In this document: positions 37,108-47,200 of the stretch, piece after piece | Layout: every line of letters begins with the position of its first letter | How positions within the stretch are numbered: the first letter of the stretch is position 1 | Assembly: GCF_000212735.1 (NCBI RefSeq) | Contig: NC_015510.1 | Coordinates: forward strand, 6,139,001 to 6,203,000 | Source of the DNA: Haliscomenobacter hydrossis DSM 1100 | Lineage (GTDB): Bacteria > Bacteroidota > Bacteroidia > Chitinophagales > Saprospiraceae | DNA length: 64,000 nucleotides | Direction: 5' to 3' | Notes under the pieces: generated by a model | The model's database searches: none | What the model was told of the DNA's origin: nothing | The model's input: only the letters and a program-made list of their open reading frames with translations | Translations under genes and position numbers: made by a program

Positions 37108-37190
37108 TTTATTATTTCGCGCAGATTTCATACAGATTAAACCACAGATTTTACGCAGAAAATCTGTGTGGAATCTGCGTGAAATAATAA
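37108..37190. repeat. imperfect intergenic palindrome (REP/MITE-like)
   Basis: Thirty-base arms run inward from TTATTATTTCGCGCAGATTT on the left and end in GCGTGAAATAATAA on the right; they match at 27 of 30 positions. CACAGATT and CGCAGA motifs recur inside. It lies between the small secreted protein and the hydroxylase gene. Confidence 0.75.
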
Positions 37191-37214
37191 CAACCTAGCT
37201 ACAAAGAGGCCGGG

Positions 37215-38000
37215 CTACTCCGCTACCCGGTTTTTGATTTGATCAAAAGTGCGTTCGTACTCCGGGTGATTCGTGCCCATCAGCCGATCCCAAATGTTGA
37301 AATACAGGCCGTAATTGTAATGCACCTTGGCGTGGTGCATGTTGTGGTGTGTAGGGGTGTTGAACCACTTCCAAAACGGGTGATTCACAAAACCCTTGGA
37401 CGCAATTTCGTAGCCCAAATGTCCCAATACATTGAACATCAGCGACCAGGTAGCAAACAAAAACAACACCAGCGGGTGAAAAGGCATCACCAATACAATC
37501 ATCGGGATTACGCCGATTTCCAAAATGGCCTCCAGCGGATGAAACGACAGCGAAGCCAGCGGCGTAGGATTCCAGGACAGGTGGTGTACCCGGTGCAAAA
37601 CCGGAAACAAGCGGGGGTGGTGCATCATGCGGTGCATCCAGTAAAAATAGGTGTCGTGCAAAAACACCAGAAACCAAAAGGAAAAGAACAGATAACCCCA
37701 GCCGTATTCGCTCAAATTGAGGTAGATGTGGTGGGTATAGCCGTTGCTGCGCAACCAATAAATGCCCAATCCAATCGTAGCCCACACAAAAGCCGTGGCA
37801 ATGGAATGCGACAATTCAGTGAGGATGTGTTTGGCTTTGGGTTCAATTTGCTGGATCTTTTTGATGAAAAATCGTTGTTTGAACAGCACGTAGAAGATCA
37901 AAAAGGCGCTGCCCGCAAAAATCAGGTACCGCAGAAAGATGGCCAAAGAGCCCAGCAACCAGCCGGGCAAAAGGCCGAATTGTTCAATGAGGTATTGCAT
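37215..38000 (-). CDS. sterol desaturase / fatty acid hydroxylase family protein
   Basis: I choose the ATG at 38000 (MQYLIEQFGLLPGWLLG), since the 18 residues encoded upstream look non-coding. The roughly 261-residue membrane protein shows the histidine clusters of the family: HDTYFYWMHRMMHHP, HRVHHLSWNPTP, and THHNMHHAKVHYNYGLYFNI with WDRLMGTNHP. These bind a di-iron centre at the membrane and hydroxylate or desaturate lipids or sterols. Three to four hydrophobic segments precede and separate the clusters. The substrate is unknown; a membrane-lipid role is inferred. Confidence 0.88.
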   Translation of the reverse strand: MQYLIEQFGLLPGWLLGSLAIFLRYLIFAGSAFLIFYVLFKQRFFIKKIQQIEPKAKHILTELSHSIATAFVWATIGLGIYWLRSNGYTHHIYLNLSEYGWGYLFFSFWFLVFLHDTYFYWMHRMMHHPRLFPVLHRVHHLSWNPTPLASLSFHPLEAILEIGVIPMIVLVMPFHPLVLFLFATWSLMFNVLGHLGYEIASKGFVNHPFWKWFNTPTHHNMHHAKVHYNYGLYFNIWDRLMGTNHPEYERTFDQIKNRVAE

Positions 38001-38103
38001 GGTATGGTGTTTTTTGAAATGAAGGGATGATTTTGCGTTCGGTTGATGGGTCAAAGTAACGGGGCTTTGAAGCGCGTTGCAAAAACATTCAACGTGTGGT
38101 AGG

Positions 38104-38220
38104 GAAATTTCAATGAAAAGCGAAAAGTGAAAAGCGAAAAGTAAGCACGCTCATACTTGGTGTACCTGCTATTAGTTATTCGCTTTTCGTTGAAGTTTTA
38201 CGGCCGTTTATTGAAATTTC
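38104..38220. repeat. nested inverted and direct repeats between hydroxylase and LytS-type kinase
   Basis: GAAATTTCAAT (38104-38114) pairs with ATTGAAATTTC (38210-38220). Inside, GAAAAGCGAA pairs with TTCGCTTTTC (38179-38188). The left side carries two tandem copies of GAAAAGCGAAAAGT (38115-38142). The region is divergent and may hold control sites; the function is unknown. Confidence 0.6.
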
Positions 38221-38268
38221 TATCCTTCCCGCAGGCATTTGTGTAGATTTGACTTACACATTCAAACG

Positions 38269-39306
38269 ATGACCGTGAATACCCATTTTTTGAACAATTA
38301 CCGCCTCAAGGTGGCCTTTCACGTAGGGGTGTGGCTGGTGCTGATCCTGGTGTATGCCTGGTTGTTTCAGCCTTTGTACGGCGATCTGGGCATGAGCATC
38401 TTGCGGGGGCTGGGCAATCTCCTGCCCATGGCCGTGCTGTTTTATGCCAACCTGTGGCTGGTGGAGCGCTATTTTGAGAAAAACCGCTACGTCCAGTTTC
38501 TGCTCTGGGCCACCGTATTGATGATTGGAATTGCCGCATTGCGGGTCAACCTGAATCAATTTTTCCCGGAAATCAAACCCAGTTCCGTGATCTTATCGCC
38601 AGGCAACAAATGGTGGGCCGGGGCGGTGTTGACCAATATCCTGACCCTTTTGGTGAGCACTTTTTACCAAATTCTGGAAATCCGTTTCCGGCACGAACAA
38701 CAAAACGCGGCCATCATCAGCAAACAAAACGAGGCGCAGTTGCAGTTTTTACGCGCCCAGATCAATCCGCATTTTTTGTTCAATACCCTGAACAATATTT
38801 ACTCCCTGGCGGTAGTACGCTCCCCCCAGACGGCGGATATGGTCATGCAGCTGTCCAAACTTTTGCGTTACGTGGTGTACGATTCCAAAGCCGAGCAAAT
38901 TCCCCTCGAAACCGAGATTGACCACATTGAGCAATACCTGCAACTGTTTCGGATGCGCAGCGAAGCTCCACTGAACATTACTTTTCAGGTCAGTGGTCCC
39001 ATTGAAGGGCTACGTTTGGAACCGATGATGTTGATTCCCCTGGTGGAAAACTGTTGCAAACACGCTGATTTTGATACCAACGAAAAAGCGTTCATTCGAT
39101 TGGAACTCCGGGTAGAAAACGGCTGGCTGCACTTCCATACCACCAATACCAAAAATGATCAGGATCGCCAAAAAGACCAGGTCGGCGGGGTAGGTTTGGA
39201 CAACCTCCGGCAGCGGCTGGAATTGTTGTATCCCAACGCGCATCGCTTCACCACTCAAGATAAAATTGCGGTGTTTGAGGTGGGGTTTTCGATAAAAATG
39301 GATTAA
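38269..39306 (+). CDS. LytS/YehU-type sensor histidine kinase
   Basis: The ATG at 38269 gives 345 residues; a TTG ten codons upstream is less likely. About four transmembrane segments occupy residues 15-145 (VAFHVGVWLVLILVYAWLF first). A His_kinase domain follows with FLRAQINPHFLFNTLNNIYS, where the His in PHFLFN is the phosphoacceptor. The HATPase part has PMMLIPLVENCCKHA and a G-box-like GGVGLDNLRQRLELLYP. Family members normally pair with LytTR response regulators, but none is adjacent; the nearest is at 35935-36681 and already has its own kinase. Confidence 0.9.
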   Translation: MTVNTHFLNNYRLKVAFHVGVWLVLILVYAWLFQPLYGDLGMSILRGLGNLLPMAVLFYANLWLVERYFEKNRYVQFLLWATVLMIGIAALRVNLNQFFPEIKPSSVILSPGNKWWAGAVLTNILTLLVSTFYQILEIRFRHEQQNAAIISKQNEAQLQFLRAQINPHFLFNTLNNIYSLAVVRSPQTADMVMQLSKLLRYVVYDSKAEQIPLETEIDHIEQYLQLFRMRSEAPLNITFQVSGPIEGLRLEPMMLIPLVENCCKHADFDTNEKAFIRLELRVENGWLHFHTTNTKNDQDRQKDQVGGVGLDNLRQRLELLYPNAHRFTTQDKIAVFEVGFSIKMD

Positions 39307-39307
39307 G

Positions 39308-39467
39308 AGCCTGTAAAAATTTATGATAATGGCGAATATGAGCGACTTTGGGCGGCATGCTTCAGCTATTTTTCGGCCCGTACCCGCCGGGTACGCCCCT
39401 CAAAATGAGCTTCACCTGCCACCAAAACTCATCTCATATTCACTCATCTCATAAATTTTTACAGGCT
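39308..39467. mobile_element. MITE-like element with 19-bp terminal inverted repeats
   Basis: Perfect inverted ends AGCCTGTAAAAATTTATGA (39308-39326) and its complement (39449-39467) enclose 160 bases with no gene. TTAA occurs just outside both ends and could be a target-site duplication, the left copy overlapping the kinase stop codon. A second inner inverted pair, ATATGAG/CTCATAT, is visible. No transposase is encoded here. Confidence 0.6.
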
Positions 39468-39534
39468 TTAAATCTTATCAGTAGCAAACATTCACCTTTT
39501 GGAAAACATTTGTCAACCCGTGACTTGTGGCTTT

Positions 39535-41340
39535 TTAACCTACCCAATCCCCAATTTTCCACCCAAACTCCGGGGCCACCAACTCTGGCGCATGATGCGG
39601 CTTCTTCCGCGCATCGATGATCAATGCGCCCCGACAACCCCAATGTTTGTTTTCAGTAAAGCTGTCTACCCCATGAAGGTCGTGTGAAGGGTTGGCGCGG
39701 GTGAACGTCACCCAAAGGAAATTATTGAGGGTAGCGGCCAGAAACTGCGGATCATCGCACAACACCACCAGCGGAAAACCTTCCAACCCCGCCTGTTTGC
39801 CAAGCGCATCTGCTAGTACTTGTACATCGCCATAAGACTCATGGCCGTGGAAAGCTGGCCCGCTGATGGCCAATACGCCAGGTTGTGCAACCTGTGGCCC
39901 GCTGAAGCCAGCGGGTAAATTCAAGGCGGTGCCGGGTAGGGTAGTGGCCAGTGTTCGGCGTTTGTCGCCCCGGCAAGCCATCACTACTTTGGAACCTGCA
40001 TTCCAGCCTGATCCCGAATAATCCAGGGTATCGATGGTGGTTTTGGTATGAAAATGCAGATCGCGCGTCCAATCCACCCGCTCCAGGACATGGCTGAAAA
40101 AGCTGGCAATGTCGTGGCAATCCAGATTGGGATTGTCCTCGGCAGCAGCGATGACCAGAAATTTGGCCAAACTGGTTTGTCCCGAGCCCAGGATGTGATT
40201 CGCCTGGGTGAGAATTTCCTCCGGTACCCGCTCCCGGAAAGGCATGTAGCGTTCATTGCCAATGGCCAACAACAGGGGGTGTACGCCTGCCGCATCTACG
40301 GCGTGGATTTGTTTGATGCCTGGAAACTCTTGTGGCGTCAACAGTTTGACAATCTTGTGGATGAGGTAGCCAAAACTGCTGTCTTCCATCGGCGGCCTGC
40401 CCACCACACTGAAATGCCAGAGCGCATCCTTGCGGTAATATACCTTGTGCACATCCATGACCGGAAAATCGTGCGTGAGGCTGTAATAACCCAGGTGGTC
40501 ACCAAAAGGCCCTTCGGGTTTTTTCTCACCTTTGCGGATCGTACCCGTGATGACAAAATCGGCATCGCCAGACAGGACATACCCATCTTGCCAGGTGTAC
40601 CGAAAGCGCCGTCCTGCCAGCATGCCCGCAAACGTCAGCTCGGATAAACCCTCCGGTAAGGGCATGATGGCCGAAAAAGCATGTGAAGGGGGCCCTCCTA
40701 CAAAGATGGAGCAGCGAAAATCCTCATTGGTCTCATTGTATAAAGTGTGGTGTACCCCAATGCCCCGGTGGAGCTGGTAGTGCAGACCAATTTCTTTGTT
40801 GGTGATGTAATCATTGCCATCCAGTTGGATGCGGTACATGCCCAGATTTGATTCCATGATGTTGCGCGAACCCGGTGGCAAACTGAACACCTGGGGCATG
40901 GTCACAAAAGCCCCGCCGTCCATGGGCCAGGATTTGATCAGGGGCAGTTGGTCAATGGTCGTTTCGCCCCATTGCACGGGCGTTTTGCCCCAGCTGCGCA
41001 GGGGTAAGGCGCTTAAAGCGGTGAATGGTGCACTTAGATAGCGGGTCGGTTTTTTGAAAAAATTGGCTGGGTCGGCTTTGAGTTCAATCACCCTTTTGAC
41101 CTTTTCCAGGGTATGGCGAAAAATGAAGTCGGTGCGCTCATAGGTACCATATATGTTGCTTACCGCCTGGAAGGGGCTGCCTTTTACTTTTTCAAACAAG
41201 ATGGCCGGGCCACCTTCTTCAAAAATCCGGCGGTGAATCTCGGCCATTTCCAGATTGGGGTCTACTTCTTTTTTGATGCGCAGCAATTGGCCGTGCTTTT
41301 CTAAATCTTGTACACAAGCGCGTAGGCTGGAGTAACTCAT
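39535..41340 (-). CDS. UbiD-family decarboxylase
   Basis: With the ATG at 41340 (MSYSSLRACVQDLEKHGQLL) the protein has about 601 residues, fitting the longer menaquinone-type UbiD family. Typical segments are EMAEIHRRIFEEGGPAILFE near the N-terminus, NIMESNLGMYRIQLDGND, EGPFGDHLGYYSLTHDFPVM and WGCRGALIIDARKKPHH near the end. UbiD enzymes use prenylated FMN to decarboxylate aromatic acids, commonly in quinone synthesis. A role in menaquinone synthesis would fit the adjacent menaquinol-oxidising Act complex, but that is inference. No UbiX partner is present in the window. Confidence 0.88.
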   Translation of the reverse strand: MSYSSLRACVQDLEKHGQLLRIKKEVDPNLEMAEIHRRIFEEGGPAILFEKVKGSPFQAVSNIYGTYERTDFIFRHTLEKVKRVIELKADPANFFKKPTRYLSAPFTALSALPLRSWGKTPVQWGETTIDQLPLIKSWPMDGGAFVTMPQVFSLPPGSRNIMESNLGMYRIQLDGNDYITNKEIGLHYQLHRGIGVHHTLYNETNEDFRCSIFVGGPPSHAFSAIMPLPEGLSELTFAGMLAGRRFRYTWQDGYVLSGDADFVITGTIRKGEKKPEGPFGDHLGYYSLTHDFPVMDVHKVYYRKDALWHFSVVGRPPMEDSSFGYLIHKIVKLLTPQEFPGIKQIHAVDAAGVHPLLLAIGNERYMPFRERVPEEILTQANHILGSGQTSLAKFLVIAAAEDNPNLDCHDIASFFSHVLERVDWTRDLHFHTKTTIDTLDYSGSGWNAGSKVVMACRGDKRRTLATTLPGTALNLPAGFSGPQVAQPGVLAISGPAFHGHESYGDVQVLADALGKQAGLEGFPLVVLCDDPQFLAATLNNFLWVTFTRANPSHDLHGVDSFTENKHWGCRGALIIDARKKPHHAPELVAPEFGWKIGDWVG

Positions 41341-41381
41341 GGTTGCATTGTTTAAGAACTTGTTCAAGGTCTGTTTTGGAA

Positions 41382-41411
41382 CAAAAATAATCAGGAAGAG
41401 TTCTGTAGCAA
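41382..41411 (-). promoter_or_regulatory. candidate promoter of the UbiD-family gene
   Basis: On the minus strand TATTTTTG (41382-41389) matches TAnnTTTG, and TTG (41409-41411) sits 19 bases upstream as the -33 element. Transcription would start about 35 bases before the ATG at 41340. Confidence 0.5.
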
Positions 41412-41575
41412 TCATGCTGCTGGATAAAACTGAAATACCCGGTGCAATGCTAAAGATCCGTCTTTATATTGAAAAAAATCATTGGCAACTTTAAAATCCT
41501 GCAAAAGCATGACCATTTTTTCATTATTCCTTTTTACCTTTCGCCATCCAAACGAGAATAAACAAAAACACCGAT

Positions 41576-42481
41576 ATGCAGCAGTACCATACACTGCTCC
41601 AACACATCCTGAAAAATGGAGTACGCAAGCATGACCGTACAGGCACAGGCACCATCAGTGTTTTTGGTTATCAAGTGAGATTTGACCTCAATGATGGATT
41701 CCCACTAATCACCACGAAAAAAGTCCACATCAAGTCGATTATTCACGAGCTGTTGTGGTTTCTAAAAGGAGACACCAACATTCAGTATCTCGTGCGCAAC
41801 GGCGTAGGCATTTGGAATGAATGGCCATTTCAGTTTTGGTTGCAAAACGAAAACCCGGATTTGGCCCAAACCAAATACAGTCCAGCTTGGAAAGACAAGC
41901 TGAGCGAATTTGTGGAGCGCATCAAAACCGACGATGACTTTGCCACGCAATGGGGAAACCTGGGGCCGGTATATGGCCAGCAATGGCGCAACTTTGAAGG
42001 AGTGGATCAAATTGTTCAGGTCGTAAACGACATCCGGCGTAGTCCTGACTCGCGGCGTTTGCTGGTTTCCGCCTGGAATCCTAAAGAAATTCCGGTGATG
42101 GTCAAATCGGGTTTGCCCCCTTGTCACGCGCTGTTTCAGTTTTACGTGGCCGAAGGCAAACTCTCTTGTCAATTGTACCAACGTTCTGCTGATGTATTTC
42201 TCGGCGTTCCTTTCAATATTGCTTCCTATGCCTTGCTTACACTGATGATGGCACAAGTATGTGGCCTGCAACCCGGAGAATTCATTCATTCTTTTGGCGA
42301 TGCGCACTTGTACCTCAATCACCTGGAGCAAGCCCAAATCCAACTTTCCCGACAACCACGTTCACTTCCCCAAATGAAACTCAACCCCGCAGTTCGTGAA
42401 ATCTTTGATTTTCAATACGAAGATTTCACCCTCAGCGATTACGACCCATACCCAGCCATCAAGGCAGAGGTATCCGTTTAA
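41576..42481 (+). CDS. thyA: thymidylate synthase
   Basis: The 301-residue protein converts dUMP to dTMP with methylene-tetrahydrofolate. Visible family parts are [18 protein letters not shown] near the N-terminus, [31 protein letters not shown], the catalytic cysteine in [33 protein letters not shown], and [13 protein letters not shown]. Length exceeds the 264 residues of the E. coli enzyme because of an insertion around residues 85-120, as seen in many longer bacterial ThyA proteins. It is divergent from the UbiD gene, and the act operon promoter follows it. Confidence 0.97.
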   Translation: MQQYHTLLQHILKNGVRKHDRTGTGTISVFGYQVRFDLNDGFPLITTKKVHIKSIIHELLWFLKGDTNIQYLVRNGVGIWNEWPFQFWLQNENPDLAQTKYSPAWKDKLSEFVERIKTDDDFATQWGNLGPVYGQQWRNFEGVDQIVQVVNDIRRSPDSRRLLVSAWNPKEIPVMVKSGLPPCHALFQFYVAEGKLSCQLYQRSADVFLGVPFNIASYALLTLMMAQVCGLQPGEFIHSFGDAHLYLNHLEQAQIQLSRQPRSLPQMKLNPAVREIFDFQYEDFTLSDYDPYPAIKAEVSV

Positions 42482-42498
42482 TTCAAGGGAAAGCCAAT

Positions 42499-42521
42499 TT
42501 ATTTAGAGTTGATCTAAATAA
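42499..42521. other. perfect 9-bp palindrome between thyA and the act promoter
   Basis: Arms TTATTTAGA and TCTAAATAA flank a five-base spacer, 20 bases before the act -33 box. No T-tract follows, so it is more likely an operator-type site than a terminator; this is uncertain. Confidence 0.4.
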
Positions 42522-42540
42522 CTTACACTTTCCTCAAAAG

Positions 42541-42573
42541 TTTGTTAAAAAGATATAGCTAATTATATCTTTG
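42541..42573 (+). promoter_or_regulatory. promoter of the act/cox gene cluster
   Basis: TTTG (42541-42544) and TATCTTTG (42566-42573) match the Bacteroidota sigma-A elements TTTG and TAnnTTTG, with a 21-base spacer. Transcription would start near 42580, about 55 bases before the actA ATG. This is the best promoter match in the window. Confidence 0.7.
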
Positions 42574-42635
42574 CGCTGACTGAAAAATGACAGTTTAGAC
42601 AATCTTGTTATACTAGGTTATAAAACGCAAGTACG

Positions 42636-44060
42636 ATGATATTTAAGTCTCTGACTAGCCGAGTACTGCTTATTGCTTCACTATTGTTCAGTACGATGGC
42701 TTTGTTTGGCCAAGGTGCGGCAAAAGGTGATGATAAGGCGGGGAAAACCCTTTTCCAGAATAATTGTGCCTCTTGTCACAACAAGAACATGAAAAGTGAC
42801 CTCACCGGTCCGGCTCTTGGTGGGGTAGAAGAACGTTGGGCTGCATATCCACGGGCAGATTTGTATCTGTGGATTCGCAATTCACAATCCATGATCAATA
42901 GCCATCCTCGGGGTAAAGAACTCTGGGCAAAATGGCAACCAACTGTGATGAACAGTTTTAATGGTTTGAGTGATCAGGACATCGAGAACATCCTGGCTTA
43001 CATTCAGTGTATGTATGATGGTTCCTGTGATCCAGCCGCTGCTGCTGCTGGTGCTGCTGCCGCAGGAGGTGCAACCGAAAAGCCTAAAAACAATACCTTG
43101 CTTTTTGTATTGTTGGCCGGGATTTTGGGCATCTTCACCGTGGTACTTGCGCAAATCCTGTCTAACCTCAAGTACATGCTGGCCGTCAAAGAAGGCCTCC
43201 CTGCTCAGCGTCAAACGCTCAAGCAAGTGTTGCTTAGCAAAGGCGTCATTGCTTTCGCCTTGTTTGCTGCGGTAGTTTTGGGTGGATACACTACGGTCAA
43301 CCAAGCCATCGCTCTAGGGCGTCAGCAAGGTTATCAACCAGATCAGCCCATTAAATTTTCCCACGCTACCCACGCAGGAGTACACAAAATTGATTGCAAC
43401 TACTGCCACGATAGTGCGCGTAGAAGTAAACATTCTTCAATTCCTGCCGCCAATACCTGTATGAACTGCCACCGCGCCATCAAGGTTGGCTCAAAATACG
43501 GTACTGCGGAATTGACCAAAGTGTTCGCCTCAATCGGTTACGATCCCAGAGCGGATAAATACATCGAGAATTACGAGAACCTCTCGGAAGACGAGGTTAA
43601 GTCGAAATATACCGCCTGGATTGAAGACAATGCCATCCAAGGAGGTAAAACTCCGGATGCTGCCATCAAAGAAGGTGCGCTGCAGTGGGAGGCCATCAAA
43701 GAAGCGCTTACCGATCCTAAGACCGGCGACAAAAAAGTACAAGGGCCAATCGAGTGGGTACGCATCCACAACTTGCCTGACCATGCTTATTTCAACCACG
43801 CACAGCACGTATCGGTAGGCAAAGTAGCTTGCCAAACTTGCCATGGTAAAGTGGAAGAAATGGATTTGTTGCAGCAGCACGCTCCGTTGTCCATGGGTTG
43901 GTGTATCAACTGTCACCGCCAAACGGAAGTTAAATTTGCAGACAATGGCTACTACAATAGTTACTATGCTAAGTTCCACCAGGAATTACAGGAAGGAAAG
44001 CGCAAAAAAGTAACAGTAGAAGACATTGGCGGTTTGGAATGCCAAAAATGCCATTATTAA
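42636..44060 (+). CDS. actA: Alternative Complex III subunit ActA, multihaem cytochrome c (six CxxCH motifs)
   Basis: The 474-residue protein carries six CxxCH haem sites: CASCH near residue 45 in an N-terminal monohaem domain, then CNYCH, CMNCH, CQTCH, CINCH and CQKCH in the C-terminal multihaem domain. A signal-anchor starts the protein; two hydrophobic helices (TLLFVLLAGILGIFTVVLAQ and IAFALFAAVVLGGYTTVNQA) separate the domains. ActA passes electrons from the menaquinol-oxidising core of the complex toward the oxidase. Characterised ActA proteins have five haems, so the extra N-terminal haem domain is notable. It is first in the act operon. Confidence 0.93.
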   Translation: MIFKSLTSRVLLIASLLFSTMALFGQGAAKGDDKAGKTLFQNNCASCHNKNMKSDLTGPALGGVEERWAAYPRADLYLWIRNSQSMINSHPRGKELWAKWQPTVMNSFNGLSDQDIENILAYIQCMYDGSCDPAAAAAGAAAAGGATEKPKNNTLLFVLLAGILGIFTVVLAQILSNLKYMLAVKEGLPAQRQTLKQVLLSKGVIAFALFAAVVLGGYTTVNQAIALGRQQGYQPDQPIKFSHATHAGVHKIDCNYCHDSARRSKHSSIPAANTCMNCHRAIKVGSKYGTAELTKVFASIGYDPRADKYIENYENLSEDEVKSKYTAWIEDNAIQGGKTPDAAIKEGALQWEAIKEALTDPKTGDKKVQGPIEWVRIHNLPDHAYFNHAQHVSVGKVACQTCHGKVEEMDLLQQHAPLSMGWCINCHRQTEVKFADNGYYNSYYAKFHQELQEGKRKKVTVEDIGGLECQKCHY

Positions 44061-44082
44061 CCCAGGCAATCCACAGGAGCAA

Positions 44083-44140
44083 CCCACGATTAAAATCGTG
44101 AGAGCCGCCTAAGGAACCACCCCATGACTTTAGTCGTGGG
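44083..44140. repeat. two REP-like hairpins between actA and actB
   Basis: CACGATT/AATCGTG (44085-44100) is a perfect 7-base stem, and CCCATGACTTTAGTCGTGGG (44121-44140) is a 9-base stem with one mismatch. The sequence resembles short intergenic palindromes of the REP type. It lies within the 145-base gap between two genes of one operon. Confidence 0.6.
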
Positions 44141-44205
44141 ATTCATGCGCAAAATCACCTGCTACAAAATCGCGGGTCTTCGGTTAACCAGACGCATCAA
44201 CTCAG

Positions 44206-47200
44206 ATGAAAAACCAAAATAAAGAAATCTGGATCGGTACAGATCAAATTGCAAACGATCCGATTTACAACGAGATTACCAATCAGGAGTTTTATGAGCG
44301 GCCTATATCTGAACAACTGGCCGATGATAAAACAATGGATCTGAATGCCAACCGCCGGGACTTCTTGAAGTACCTCGGCTTTGGTTTAGGTGCAGCGACC
44401 ATTGCTGCAAGTTGTGAAATTCCCATTAGAAAAGCGATTCCATACGTCATCAAACCCGACGAAATTGTACCAGGGGTAGCCACTTATTATGCTTCCTCTT
44501 TCGTCAATGGTGGTGATTATTGCGCCATTTTGGTAAAAACCCGTGAAGGCCGCCCGATCAAGATCGAAGGCAACAGCCTTTCCAGTGTAACCAAAGGTGG
44601 AACCAGTGCACGTGCTCAGGCCAGTGTACTGAGTCTGTATGATTCTGGTCGTTTTGACGGGCCTTACCGCGTAAAAGGTGGTAAGGTTGATCGGGCAGAT
44701 GCCAAATTCGGCAAAGGCCCATCACTGGCGCAGATCGACAAAGAAATTATGGCCAAACTGAACAGCGGTAGCCGCGTGCGTATTGTAGCTCCAACCATCA
44801 TGAGCCCAATGACGCTGCAAGCCATTGCTGATTTTAAAGCCACTTATGCCAATACCGAAGTAGTCATCTACGACCCTGCCTCTAGTTCTGCCTTGCTGCA
44901 GGCCAACGAGCAGTGTTTTGGGTCGGCTACGATTCCTGCGTATAGCTTCGACAAAGCGGAAGTTATTGTTGGTTTTGAGTGCGATTTCCTCGGTACCTGG
45001 GTTTCTCCCACCGAGTTCGCCACTCAATACATCAAAAACCGCAAAATCACGGATGCAAAACAAACCAAGATGTCGCGCCACTACCAGGTGGAAGCACACA
45101 TGAGTTTGACGGGCTCTAACGCCGACAACCGGATTTTGGTTAAACCATCTCATCAAGGTGCAGCAATTGTGGCCTTGTACAATGAAGTTGCTGCGCTGAC
45201 TGGCGGTTCCAGAGTATCCGGACCCGCATTGCCTGCTGAAACAGCTACCAAGTTCAAGGCGGTTGCCAAGGACCTCGTTGCTGCCAAAGGTAAAGCCCTG
45301 GTGGTTTCTGGCTCCAACAACACGGGTGAGCAAGTGCTGGTGAACGCCATCAACGCGATGCTGGATTCTTACGGCAATACCATCACCTTCGCCAATGCTT
45401 CCAACCAACGCCAGGGACAGGACAAGAACATCCAGAAATTGATTCGGGAAATGGCCAGTGGCCAGGTTGACGCAGTCTTCTTCTTTGAAGGCGTCAACCC
45501 AGCTTATGACCTGCCCAATAGTGATAAATTCCGCGATGCTGCGGCAAAAGTGAAGCTGAAAGTTTCACTCGCTCTGGCACCCAATGAAACTGCATTGGCT
45601 TGTGATTTCGTCGTTCCAACCAACCATTTTCTGGAAAGCTGGGGTGACGCTGAGCCTAAAAAAGGCCACTACAGTTTGATTCAGCCAACCATTGCGCCAC
45701 TTTTCAAAACCCGTCAAGCCGAAGAATCACTGCTGACCTGGGCGAAAAGTGACAAACTGAATAAAGACTCTGAGCAACCCGTCTACGACTACCTCGTAGC
45801 TTTCTGGGAAGCCAATATGTTCCCCAAACAAAACCGTTTCACTACTTTCCAAAACTTCTGGGACAGTACCCTGCACGATGGTGTTTTTGAAGTGCCATCA
45901 GCGGATGTTCCTGAATTTGGTTTTGGTGGTGATGTGAATGCTGCCGCTGCCAAAGTACGCAAACCTGCTGCTGATGGTTTGGAGTTGGCCTTCTTTGAAA
46001 CGGTGACCATTGGCGACGGCAAATATGCTTCCAATCCCTGGTTGCAGGAAATGCCTGACCCAATTGCCCGTACGGTATGGGGCAACAACCTGGCTGTTCC
46101 ACTGAAATATGAAGGAGGAATCCGCTTTACCGCGCTCAACGACCTCAACCAACGCGAAATGTACGGTTCTGCCGACTTTGTCGAGGTTGAAGCAAAAGGC
46201 CAAAAAGTGACCACCTCGGCGGTTCGCCAGTTTGGTCAAATGTGGGATACGGTTGGATTGGCGATTGGTTATGGCCGTGAGTGCACGGGCTACCAGGGTC
46301 GGGCCATTGGGGACAAAGTGGGTGTCAACGTTTATCCAATGATGAGCATTGATGCCGATGGCAACACCCAATATTACGCTGCAAGTGTAAAAGTATCGGA
46401 GTCGGTAGGAAAAGATAAAGACTTTGCTTGTGTACAATACCACCACGGGATGGGGATGACGGGCAAAGACAAGGATGGAAAAACCATCAAGGATCAGAGT
46501 AGCGGCAAAGACCTCAACTTGGACGAGCACACTTCTATGACCCTTGGCGCAGGCTATCAGGGCGGTATCGTTGATCGTTCGATCGTCTATAAAGCGCACA
46601 TCAATGAGCTGCCCGAGTTGATTGAACACATCCAGGAAAAACGCAGCGAAGCGCAGCACCTGAATGATCAGACGCTTTATCCATTCGATAAATACGTAGC
46701 CGACCGTTACAGCCAGTCGCAATGGTGGGCGATGCACGTCGATTTGAGTGCATGTATCGGTTGTGGTGCTTGTCAGGTTGCTTGTGTGGCGGAAAACAAC
46801 ATTCCGGTAGTTGGTAAATTTGAAGTGTCTCGTCACCACGAGATGTCTTGGTTGCGCATCGATCGCTATTTCTTTGGCGATTATGAAACGCCCAACGTGG
46901 TGTACCAACCCATGATGTGCCAGCACTGCGACAACGCTCCTTGTGAAAACGTTTGTCCGGTAAATGCGACCAACCACAGTTCGGAAGGTTTGAACCAAAT
47001 GTCTTACAACCGTTGTATTGGTACCCGCTACTGTGCCAACAACTGCCCTTATAAAGTGCGTCGTTTCAACTGGTTGGATTACACCACTGCCGATATTTTC
47101 CCGATCAACGAGAACTACATCAACGGTGAGGAATTGCCTTACACCGCCGATAACCTGATGCGGATGGTCTTGAACCCAGACGTAACGGTTCGCTCTCGTG

